From: a virus
DNA length: 28,421 nt
Strand: one strand, 5' to 3'
IMG/VR virus record: IMGVR_UViG_3300032331_001651
Coordinates: 1 to 28,421 of that record
Both the position numbers and the translations under genes were made by a program. The notes beneath the pieces were generated by a model. That model was not told the origin of the DNA and did not search any database. It was given only the letters and a program-made list of their open reading frames with translations. Within the stretch, counting starts at the first letter, position 1. The number at the start of each line of letters is the position of its first letter. This document shows positions 7,347-13,150 of the stretch, one piece after another.

Positions 7347-8405
7347 ATGCCCCTACTTCAGCCCAACCAGGGCGGCTCTGTGCCGCTCGCTTCCACCTCC
7401 GCCGCTCGTGAAGATCTGGCGGACTATATTGCTATTGTCGATGCCAAATCTACCCCCTTTGTGAGCCAAGCTCCCAAGGGAAAAGACATCGGAAATATGC
7501 AGTTTTCTTGGCAAGTGGATAATTACGGCGCCCCCGTGCTTGCCGGCGTTGTCGACGGCACTGATGTGACCGTTGCCAGTGCCTCCAACCCGGTGGTCAA
7601 CCGGACCCGCTTGAACAACTACGGCCAGGCCTTCCGCCGCGACCTGCGCATCGGTTTCATCGCCGAGACTCAGGACGTCGCTGGTGTGACCGATGAATTA
7701 GCTAACGGCATAGCTAAAAAATTGGTTGAAATTAAACGCGATATGGAAAGTACATTTATGTGTACTAACCAAGCCGCTCAGGCCGACAACGGCACCAACC
7801 CGTACCTGACCGGCTCGCTCGGTAACTGGTTGAACAGCACCAACGCCTCCAACATCGGCGCTTGCGCTTCTGGCTCGGTGTTCCTGCCTGCCTCCGGCGC
7901 TGTCGACACCACGGCCTCCGCTTCGTTCACCGAGGCGACCGCTCAGAACGTGCTGACCGCTATCTACAGCGCCACCGGCACCTTCCGGGACTACGATTGC
8001 ATCCTGGGCACCACGCTCAAGCGTGCGTTCACCAACCTCACGGCCTCGGGGACCACCGTGACGCTCAATAGCAATGCCATGGCTGCCACCTCGGTGCGCA
8101 CGTTCAACCAGGATCTGTCAAGTGATACTTTTAAGGCATCCATTGATCTTTTTGAAGGGGACTTTGGCCGGCTAATTTTACATCCCACGACCTTTTTGGG
8201 GGGTAAAACCAGCACTTCGCTCACCGCCCAGGCCTTCAAGGGCTACGTGATCCCGATGGACATGGTCGAGGTTCGCTACGCCAAGCTGCCGCAGGTCAAG
8301 ACCCTGCCTGACGCCGGCGGCGGCCCTGCCCGCCTCGTCGAGGCCATTGCCGGTCTCGTGGTGAAGAATCCGAGCGGCTTTGGTATGTTCAACGGCGCGA
8401 GCTAG
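7347..8405 (+). CDS. Major capsid protein (HK97 fold, SU10-type)
   Basis: This 352-residue protein starts 3 nt after the scaffold stop without a Shine-Dalgarno. The opening segment (STSAAREDLADYIAIVDAKS followed by TPFVSQAPKG) and the QFSWQVDNYGAP segment match the SU10-like/DUF5309 capsid family: an N-terminal arm, an E-loop-like strand, then a spine helix (ELANGIAKKLVEIKRDMEST) with HK97-type topology. It would form the icosahedral shell. The gene alternates between GC-rich stretches and AT-ending patches (about 7424-7535, 7690-7775, 8118-8215). An intrinsic terminator follows at 8419. The call rests on motif memory plus position after the scaffold. Confidence 0.88.
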   Translation: MPLLQPNQGGSVPLASTSAAREDLADYIAIVDAKSTPFVSQAPKGKDIGNMQFSWQVDNYGAPVLAGVVDGTDVTVASASNPVVNRTRLNNYGQAFRRDLRIGFIAETQDVAGVTDELANGIAKKLVEIKRDMESTFMCTNQAAQADNGTNPYLTGSLGNWLNSTNASNIGACASGSVFLPASGAVDTTASASFTEATAQNVLTAIYSATGTFRDYDCILGTTLKRAFTNLTASGTTVTLNSNAMAATSVRTFNQDLSSDTFKASIDLFEGDFGRLILHPTTFLGGKTSTSLTAQAFKGYVIPMDMVEVRYAKLPQVKTLPDAGGGPARLVEAIAGLVVKNPSGFGMFNGAS

Positions 8406-8418
8406 TCTTAGTTTCAAC

Positions 8419-8458
8419 GGGGGAGGTCCATTCCGGGCCTCCCCCTCTTTCCTTTTCT
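8419..8458 (+). terminator. Strong rho-independent terminator after the capsid gene
   Basis: An 11-bp stem (8419-8429 with 8435-8445, GGGGGAGGTCC against GGGCCTCCCCC with one G-T pair) has a 5-nt loop and is followed by a pyrimidine tract TCTTTCCTTTTCTC. It begins 13 nt after the capsid stop and runs up to the next ATG. It would make the capsid message more abundant than that of downstream genes, as in many phages. Confidence 0.88.
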
Positions 8459-8459
8459 C

Positions 8460-8843
8460 ATGGCCCACAATTCCGCATCCTCCGTCATCGCCAACGCTCT
8501 CGACGATATGCCCGGCGAACTGCGCCGCGCCGTCATCAAGGAGTTCCAATCCGGCATCCAGAAGGACTGGGTCAAGGCCGGCATTGATCAGAAGCGCATC
8601 GCCAAAGACTCCGAAAGGGAGACCCGCGCCATCGACGGAATCGGACGCCTACGGATGCGGATCGACCCCACTCTCTACCATGCCTGGGGCACCAAGTATG
8701 GGTACGATTGCTGGAAAGATTCCCAGTTTCTCAAAGAAGTAGAGCGCGATAACCCCGAAGTGCGAGTGCGCTGCGGAGCTACACGCTTGCAGGTTGGATG
8801 GACCGGTGGCACAAAACGCAGTAGTCAGAAGTTCACCCTATGA
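8460..8843 (+). CDS. Conserved-looking virion-module protein, unknown function
   Basis: This 127-residue protein has a helical first half (SSVIANALDDMPGELRRAVI, KEFQSGIQKDWVKAGID) and a second half rich in aromatic and charged residues (GRLRMRIDPTLYHAWGTKYG, CWKDSQFLKEVERDNPEVRV). It starts right at the end of the terminator's T-rich arm with no ribosome-binding site, so it may depend on readthrough or on a promoter I cannot see. ATG 8508 is an alternative start that removes 16 residues. It overlaps the next gene by ATGA. Its position after the capsid suggests a head-completion or minor structural role, but I do not recognise the family. Confidence 0.72.
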   Translation: MAHNSASSVIANALDDMPGELRRAVIKEFQSGIQKDWVKAGIDQKRIAKDSERETRAIDGIGRLRMRIDPTLYHAWGTKYGYDCWKDSQFLKEVERDNPEVRVRCGATRLQVGWTGGTKRSSQKFTL

Positions 8844-9094
8844 ATGTCGGATCAAACCGCCAGTTGGCCGGCGAATACGGTGGCCGATATATCACCGCAT
8901 CAAATGGAACCGTGACTGGCAACTGGATGGAAATCCATGCTGTCTCGGCGACCATTCTCGGATCCTGCACGTCCAACATCACCGACCTCGGTGGCGGCGT
9001 GACCATCCAGGCCGGCGACAGCATCAACGGCGTGTTTACATCCATCTCAATCTCAAGCGGCTCGCTGGTCCTATACAACCGCAAGTACGCCTGA
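8840..9094 (+). CDS. Small beta-rich structural protein
   Basis: This 84-residue protein begins in the previous stop (ATGA). It has alternating polar and hydrophobic strands (GRYITASNGTVTGNWMEIHA, GGGVTIQAGDSINGVFTSIS) ending in SLVLYNRKYA. Short proteins of this kind, with G-x-W...I and an AGDS-I-G-F-T-I turn before a final strand, often follow capsid genes in environmental phages. I read it as a head decoration or small fibre component. That is inference from composition and position; no enzymatic motif is visible. Confidence 0.7.
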   Translation: MNVGSNRQLAGEYGGRYITASNGTVTGNWMEIHAVSATILGSCTSNITDLGGGVTIQAGDSINGVFTSISISSGSLVLYNRKYA

Positions 9095-9095
9095 T

Positions 9096-9335
9096 ATGCG
9101 ACTCGGACTCGGCCTAGGACTCGGCATCGATCAATTCATCAGCGGAGCTGGTGGAGGCGCCGACCTGCCGATCATGCGCCGGGACCTTCTGCGCGAGGAC
9201 GAGGGATTCCTCCTCCTGGAGGACGGCACTTCCAAAATCGTCATTACCTTCGGCACCTTCGACTCTTTAGACTTGGAGAACGGGGACTTCCTGCTCCAAG
9301 AGGACAACGGAAAACTCATCATTCAAGCTAACTAA
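9096..9335 (+). CDS. Small protein with internal duplication
   Basis: This 79-residue protein starts one base after the previous stop with no Shine-Dalgarno. It opens with a Leu-Gly alternation (LGLGLGLGI) and then carries two similar units: EDEGFLLLEDGTSKIVI and ENGDFLLQEDNGKLII. Each reads as a turn flanked by two short strands, so the C-terminal 50 residues are probably a small beta-repeat. I associate 'LLLEDG' repeats with minor phage tail or fibre proteins, but the function is not known. Its place among structural genes is the main support for a virion role. Confidence 0.68.
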   Translation: MRLGLGLGLGIDQFISGAGGGADLPIMRRDLLREDEGFLLLEDGTSKIVITFGTFDSLDLENGDFLLQEDNGKLIIQAN

Positions 9336-9341
9336 CAATTT

Positions 9342-10283
9342 ATGGCAGATACAAAAATCACAGCGCTCGCCGCCATAACCACGGTCGCTCCAGCTAACGA
9401 CCTGTTTGCGATTGTCGATGTCAGCGACAACTCAATGGCCGCGTCCGGAACAACCAAGAACATCACCACCAACCAGATCCTCGGAGCCGGCGGCACCGCC
9501 ACCCTCGCCTCCGCAACCATCACCGGCGATCTGACGGTGGATACGAACGTGTTGAAGGTTGATTCGGCGAACAATCGGGTGGGTATTGTTAATGCCAGCC
9601 CTACTGTTCCGCTTGATGTTGTCGGAACAATTAGATCCAAGAATGTTGCCGGTGATGTCGGTGGATTGAGGATGTGGTCAGATTCGTCTGGCGATGGCAA
9701 CATTTACGAATACTTCAATGGTTCATTAAAGTTTGGCGTTAATGACACGCTCGCCATGACGCTGAATTCTACGGGGCTGGGCGTGGGGGTTGCTTCTCTT
9801 ACAAACTCTGAAAAGCTAAACGCTGCTGGAACCATCGTTTCTACCGGTGCTTCGCTTGGTTCGTTTGGCGTTAATCAGGGCGGATTCGATTACAATACCT
9901 CCACTCGTCAGCTTCGCGTTTTCAGCGGAACGGCTGACGCCACAGGATCTTACATCTCGTTCGTCACTGGAGTCAGTGGAACGATTAACGAGAAGATGCG
10001 GATCGACTCCTCGGGCAATGTAGGCATATCTGTTACCACATTCGGAACCTCTGCCGCTAAAGTTCTCGCTCTTGGAACCGGAACAGAGCCGACAACCGGA
10101 CCCGCTGGAACTGTACAGTTGTTCACTTCCACTCGTTCTGCAAGTAACACTATTCCTGCTATTTTTACCGAGGGTTCTGGTGTCACCAACGCAGCAATCA
10201 CAAATACCACTGTGACCAACAAGATTGCCATAAAGGTTAATGGAACGATCTACTATCTTCTCGCCACAACTTCTGCTGCCTAA
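9342..10283 (+). CDS. Tail fibre or appendage protein
   Basis: This 313-residue protein has the standard N-terminal anchor of many environmental phage fibres: MADTKITALAAITTVAPAND followed by LFAIVDVSD and a GTTKNIT turn. A beta-helical, Ser/Thr/Gly-rich middle follows, including the stock phrase EKMRIDSSGNVGI. The end is VTNKIAIKVNGTIYYLLATT, a compact closing strand pair found on many such fibres. It would be displayed on the head or tail and may bind the host or decorate the capsid. From about 9540 onward the codons shift to A/T-ending choices, unlike the first 60 codons, which suggests exchange of the distal part. There is no chaperone-type peptidase domain. Confidence 0.8.
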   Translation: MADTKITALAAITTVAPANDLFAIVDVSDNSMAASGTTKNITTNQILGAGGTATLASATITGDLTVDTNVLKVDSANNRVGIVNASPTVPLDVVGTIRSKNVAGDVGGLRMWSDSSGDGNIYEYFNGSLKFGVNDTLAMTLNSTGLGVGVASLTNSEKLNAAGTIVSTGASLGSFGVNQGGFDYNTSTRQLRVFSGTADATGSYISFVTGVSGTINEKMRIDSSGNVGISVTTFGTSAAKVLALGTGTEPTTGPAGTVQLFTSTRSASNTIPAIFTEGSGVTNAAITNTTVTNKIAIKVNGTIYYLLATTSAA

Positions 10284-10287
10284 TCCC

Positions 10288-10689
10288 ATGATTACCATCC
10301 TCTGGATCATCGAACGCCTTCTCGTCCGCAAAGTCGAAGGCACATACTCCGATGTCGTTGTTACCGCCGACTGGCGTTGCAACGGCTCGCAGGATCAGTA
10401 CAGCGGCACTTGCTACGGCTCCTGCTCGTTCGCTCCGCCGAGTGGATCGTTCACGCCTTACGAAGACCTCACGCAGGATCAAGTCCTCGGCTGGTGCTAC
10501 AGCAATGGCGTCGATCAAGCGGCGATTGAAGCGAACGTGACGCAGCAGATTGCCGATCAAGTGAATCCTCCGATCATCGCTCCGCCGCTGCCGTGGTTAC
10601 CTCCGGTGATGATCGTGCCTCCGATGTTGCCGCAGGTGGAGCCGGTTTTGGTTGCGGAGGAGGCCGTCGTTTACGACACTGCCGCCTGA
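10288..10689 (+). CDS. Conserved phage protein of the DUF7936 type, unknown function
   Basis: This 133-residue protein starts at ATG 10288, 4 nt after the fibre stop. The pattern TYSDVVVTADWRCNG, then SFTPYEDLTQDQVLGW, then EANVTQQIADQVNPPI and a PPLPW ending is one I know from many phages, lately grouped as DUF7936 (named from memory). It is usually beside fibre genes and has no assigned function. A proline-rich, hydrophobic C-terminal extension (PPLPWLPPVMIVPPMLPQ) is longer than usual and might bind a partner protein. Starting at 10240 instead would overlap the fibre gene by 44 nt with unlikely residues. Confidence 0.75.
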   Translation: MITILWIIERLLVRKVEGTYSDVVVTADWRCNGSQDQYSGTCYGSCSFAPPSGSFTPYEDLTQDQVLGWCYSNGVDQAAIEANVTQQIADQVNPPIIAPPLPWLPPVMIVPPMLPQVEPVLVAEEAVVYDTAA

Positions 10690-10690
10690 T

Positions 10691-10843
10691 ATGATCAAGA
10701 TCGAACTGACCCCGCAGCAATTCAACCAGCTCTATGAACTGCTGGTCATTGGTATGAAGGCCGGCAACGTCAACAACATGAAGGTCGGACTGCCGCTCGT
10801 TGAAATCCTCGAAACCGCAGCCGCGCAACACAAACCCGAGTAA
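10691..10843 (+). CDS. Very small helical protein, unknown function
   Basis: This 50-residue protein starts one base after the previous stop. Its sequence MIKIELTPQQFNQLYELLVI continues as a helical segment with a KVGLPLVEILETAA helix at the end. A short beta strand followed by two helices, starting with 'I.LT.QQ.N.L..LL..G.K..G', is a pattern I have seen as a small stand-alone phage gene before holins. It is expressed as part of the dense operon, judged only from spacing. No catalytic or binding motif is visible, and the function is unknown. Confidence 0.65.
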   Translation: MIKIELTPQQFNQLYELLVIGMKAGNVNNMKVGLPLVEILETAAAQHKPE

Positions 10844-10844
10844 C

Positions 10845-11021
10845 ATGGACGCAACCAACCACGCAGGAACCAACGGACCGATCATCTCACTTGCAGCCGC
10901 TGCCGGGGCCACTGCGGCCTCGTTCATCCCGGTGCTGACCGATTGGGTCCGACTGGCGACTGCTGTGGTTGGTCTGATCTGTGCGCTCTACGGCGCCTAC
11001 AAGCTCTTCTTCAAGAAATGA
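10845..11021 (+). CDS. Holin-like small membrane protein
   Basis: This 58-residue protein starts at ATG 10845, just after the previous stop. Two hydrophobic stretches are visible: residues about 12-31 (PIISLAAAAGATAASFIPVL) and about 35-54 (VRLATAVVGLICALYGAYKL), with a charged KK end. Size, two membrane spans and a charged C-terminus are like class II holins, which open the inner membrane to release endolysin. It sits in a cluster with a second small membrane protein and a lipoprotein, which strengthens a lysis role. The endolysin is about 15 kb downstream. Other small membrane functions cannot be excluded. Confidence 0.65.
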   Translation: MDATNHAGTNGPIISLAAAAGATAASFIPVLTDWVRLATAVVGLICALYGAYKLFFKK

Positions 11022-11215
11022 AAAACACCAAGACGACTCTCGCCGGTATCGGAGCCATCCTCGTCGCTGTCGGTGGGGCCCTTCGGGCCGCCTTCGACGG
11101 TGACCCTGCGACCAACATTGACATCGCATCGACCATTGCAGCGGTGACCGCCGGCATCGGTCTTATAATGGCCAAGGACGCCGACAAGACCGCTGCCATC
11201 GACCCCAAGGCGTGA
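11018..11215 (+). CDS. Second small membrane protein, holin-like
   Basis: This 65-residue protein starts in the previous stop (ATGA at 11018). It has two hydrophobic segments: residues about 7-24 (TLAGIGAILVAVGGALRAAF) and about 35-52 (IDIASTIAAVTAGIGLIMAK), joined by DGDPATN and followed by a charged KDADKTA tail. This 'KTT.AGI.AI....DGDP.T......AI.AGIGLI.AKDA' layout is a common short phage membrane protein that I have seen annotated as holin or left unnamed. Together with the preceding gene it could form a holin/antiholin pair. That pairing is inference from tandem location. Confidence 0.65.
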   Translation: MKNTKTTLAGIGAILVAVGGALRAAFDGDPATNIDIASTIAAVTAGIGLIMAKDADKTAAIDPKA

Positions 11216-11385
11216 ACTGGGTCTATCAGATCCTGAAGGCTCTGCTGGACTGGATCCGAGAAACACCACCCACCGATGTGCAACATGGCAAAGCTCCCGA
11301 GGCCCTCAAGAGCGATCTGGCTGATCGCATTGCTGGCCTGCCTGGGCTGCCAGATGACCAAGGTGGTCCTGGTCCCTTCCGGTGA
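11212..11385 (+). CDS. Short protein overlapped by a lipoprotein gene (possible lysis accessory)
   Basis: A GTG start at 11212 overlaps the previous stop (GTGA) and opens a 57-residue frame ending in TGA at 11383-11385. The N-terminus NWVYQILKALLDWIRETPPT is an amphipathic or membrane-seeking helix. ALKSDLADRIAGLPGLPDD is a second helix, followed by a Gly/Pro tail. Its last 101 nt overlap the lipoprotein gene at 11285 in another frame, an arrangement resembling overlapping inner and outer spanin genes. It is much shorter than a usual inner spanin and has no clear coiled coil, so a spanin role is uncertain. GTGA coupling and the sensible composition support it being a real gene. Confidence 0.58.
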   Translation: MNWVYQILKALLDWIRETPPTDVQHGKAPEALKSDLADRIAGLPGLPDDQGGPGPFR

Positions 11386-11503
11386 TCCGGTGATGCTGGC
11401 CAAGCCGGTGAAGGCCAGTGTGTACGCTTTCGATGCAAACAAGAAGCTGGTGGGGCCGTCCACGGTGACGCTGCCTGCCGGCTGGTACGCACTGCCAAAA
11501 TGA
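11285..11503 (+). CDS. Small outer-membrane-type lipoprotein (lysis region)
   Basis: This 72-residue protein has a basic start (MAKLPRPSR), a hydrophobic segment AIWLIALLA and a lipobox LLAC with Cys19 as the lipidation site. The mature part has KVVLVPSGDPVMLAKPVKAS and a closing VTLPAGWYALP, a motif I know from small phage lipoproteins near lysis genes. In a Gram-negative host it would be exported and lipidated. ATG 11276 would add three residues (MCN) and is possible. It is embedded in another frame relative to the 11212 gene, as Rz1-type genes are relative to Rz. Functional assignment as an outer spanin is not proved: it is not proline-rich. Confidence 0.68.
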   Translation: MAKLPRPSRAIWLIALLACLGCQMTKVVLVPSGDPVMLAKPVKASVYAFDANKKLVGPSTVTLPAGWYALPK

Positions 11504-11745
11504 TCAACTACAAGGGCAACAAGTTCTCGGGCTACAACAAGCCCAAGCGCACTCCCGGCGAGTCGAAGAAGTTCGCTGTCCTCGCCAAGGAAGGCGACAA
11601 GGTCGCTCTCGTGCGTTTCGGCGACCCGGACATGACGATCAAGAAGCACATCCCGGAGCGGCGTGCATCCTTCCGCGCCCGTCATGGTTGTGACGAGCCC
11701 GGAAGCAAACTGTCGGCGAAGTACTGGGCGTGCAAGGCTTGGTGA
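11500..11745 (+). CDS. Small conserved phage protein (RFGDPDM...RARHGCD type)
   Basis: This 81-residue basic protein starts in the previous stop (ATGA). Its core RFGDPDMTIKKHIPERRASF, followed by RARHGCDEPGSKLSAKYWAC and a KAW end, is a well-conserved small family in environmental phages (related to DUF5872/DUF6321-type entries, from memory). The Arg-rich helix and two cysteines are kept in the relatives I recall. It may bind nucleic acid or a virion partner, but no experiment-based role is known to me. The opening NYKGNKFSGYNKPKRTPGES is also typical of the family. Confidence 0.75.
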   Translation: MINYKGNKFSGYNKPKRTPGESKKFAVLAKEGDKVALVRFGDPDMTIKKHIPERRASFRARHGCDEPGSKLSAKYWACKAW

Positions 11746-11747
11746 TA

Positions 11748-12206
11748 ATGTTTATGGAATTTGACGATCTAGAATCATTCAAAAACTGGTGGCTTGAAAA
11801 CAGGCCAATCAACACGTTTGATGGATCAAAGCCGTGTTATCATTCAACCATAGCTGGAACCGTTCTCTATAGGCAGTATCCATATCAGGTTCAGTTGTTT
11901 ATCACGCCTCCAAATACGGTAATCGACGAACACATTCATCCTAATGTTGACAGCTTCGAAGTATACATTAATGGAGACATTGTGTTTAGTTGCAATGGAT
12001 ATGTATTTGATTCACCAAAGATAGGTGAATCAATTCGTGTTAAAACAAATTATTGGCACGGAGGTAAGACAGGAAACATGGGAGCCACATTTCTTTCAAT
12101 ACAAAAGTGGCTTAACAATGTTCAACCTTCGTCAGTGGCTAATGATTGGCATGATGCGAAAAACCAGAAAAGTGGGAATGACGTAAACATCACTAGGATC
12201 GAATAG
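11748..12206 (+). CDS. Cupin-fold protein, AT-rich probable moron
   Basis: This 152-residue protein starts at ATG 11748, 2 nt after the previous stop (ATG 11754 is possible). A single cupin domain is suggested by PPNTVIDEHIHPNVDSFEVY, with H62, H64 and E71 as metal ligands, a GD turn at 76-77, and YWHGG with H104 as the last ligand. Cupins range from isomerases and dioxygenases to sugar binders, so the reaction is unknown. The gene is plainly AT-richer than its neighbours: bases 11941-12000 are 21/60 G+C by hand count, against 34/60 at 12301-12360. That, and its position between a conserved small gene and a tail gene, suggests recent acquisition. Confidence 0.72.
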   Translation: MFMEFDDLESFKNWWLENRPINTFDGSKPCYHSTIAGTVLYRQYPYQVQLFITPPNTVIDEHIHPNVDSFEVYINGDIVFSCNGYVFDSPKIGESIRVKTNYWHGGKTGNMGATFLSIQKWLNNVQPSSVANDWHDAKNQKSGNDVNITRIE

Positions 12207-12219
12207 TCTTGCCAATTAC

Positions 12220-13149
12220 ATGAGAACCGTCACCTACGACTACGTCCTGCAACGCGCCTGTGAGCTTACTGGGCGCGTTTTCTCAACGCTGACGACCGAG
12301 GAGTCCAACTTCTTCCGCACGTTCATCTCCATGTCACTACGGAGCGCCTGGGAGTGCTTCGACTGGCCCGAGCAGACCGTGTATCAGCAGGAGTTCTTTG
12401 CGCCCACTTACTCCTACCAAAACACCTACAACGCCGGGGACGTGGTCTACTTCCCGGTCGAGGAGAAGTATTACCAGTGGGTCAACATCACGCCGGGTGC
12501 CGGCCAGAGCCCGACCACTAGCGGCCCCAACGGCACGCTCAACTCAATCTACTGGTCCGAGGCACAGCCTTCCTACGGTAACAATGATGGCGACTGGGGC
12601 AGCACCACCTCCTACACCATCGGTCAGATCGTGTTGTATCCGGTGACGCAGGAGCACTATCAGCTCTATGCCATTGCACCGTCCGGCACCGTCCCGACCA
12701 ACACAGCCTACTGGGGAATCCTGAACAAGTTTCTGCGCAATATCTCGCAGACCAACAACCCCGACGGCACAACCCGGGCTGTCCCCATCGGTGAGACCTT
12801 CTCGGTCTGGCCAGCCGACCCTCGTGTCACCTGGCGTCAGCAGGAGGTCACGTACACGTTCACCGATGACGGTGTGCTGGTTGGGAACGACCTCCCCTAC
12901 GTCTGGCTGGAATTCCGCAAGACCCCACCGCTCCTGTCCAGTGCCGCAGAGGCCACCGCCTACGCCTTCCCCTACCGCTTCTGCGAGATCTGCTCCATCA
13001 AGGCGGCCGGTCAGATGCTGCGGGTCGACGGCAAGATCGACCTGGGCAACCAGTTCCTTGAGTTAGGAGAGGTTGAACTCACCAAGGAGATCGACAAGGT
13101 GGCGCTGCAAGAGAAATATGTGCGGCAGATAATCGTGCCCTCCCGGTAA
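12220..13149 (+). CDS. Putative head-tail adaptor or tail protein with two chitin-binding-like inserts
   Basis: This 309-residue protein precedes the nozzle-like gene, the place of an adaptor or gatekeeper in T7-like and P22-like phages. The N-terminal 60 residues are helical (YDYVLQRACELTGRVFSTLT, FRTFISMSLRSAWECFDWPE) and the C-terminus has PYRFCEICSIKAAGQMLRVD with a helical end, as adaptor subunits do. Between them lie two repeated units, about residues 70-114 and 123-167, each with a (Y/T)xxGD/QxV strand, an aromatic (Y/H)YQ strand and a closing YW. They look like small carbohydrate-binding modules (CBM5/12-like). The whole could be an adaptor that displays glycan-binding domains. The adaptor call is from order and overall shape. 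Confidence 0.65.
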   Translation: MRTVTYDYVLQRACELTGRVFSTLTTEESNFFRTFISMSLRSAWECFDWPEQTVYQQEFFAPTYSYQNTYNAGDVVYFPVEEKYYQWVNITPGAGQSPTTSGPNGTLNSIYWSEAQPSYGNNDGDWGSTTSYTIGQIVLYPVTQEHYQLYAIAPSGTVPTNTAYWGILNKFLRNISQTNNPDGTTRAVPIGETFSVWPADPRVTWRQQEVTYTFTDDGVLVGNDLPYVWLEFRKTPPLLSSAAEATAYAFPYRFCEICSIKAAGQMLRVDGKIDLGNQFLELGEVELTKEIDKVALQEKYVRQIIVPSR

Positions 13150-13150
13150 T

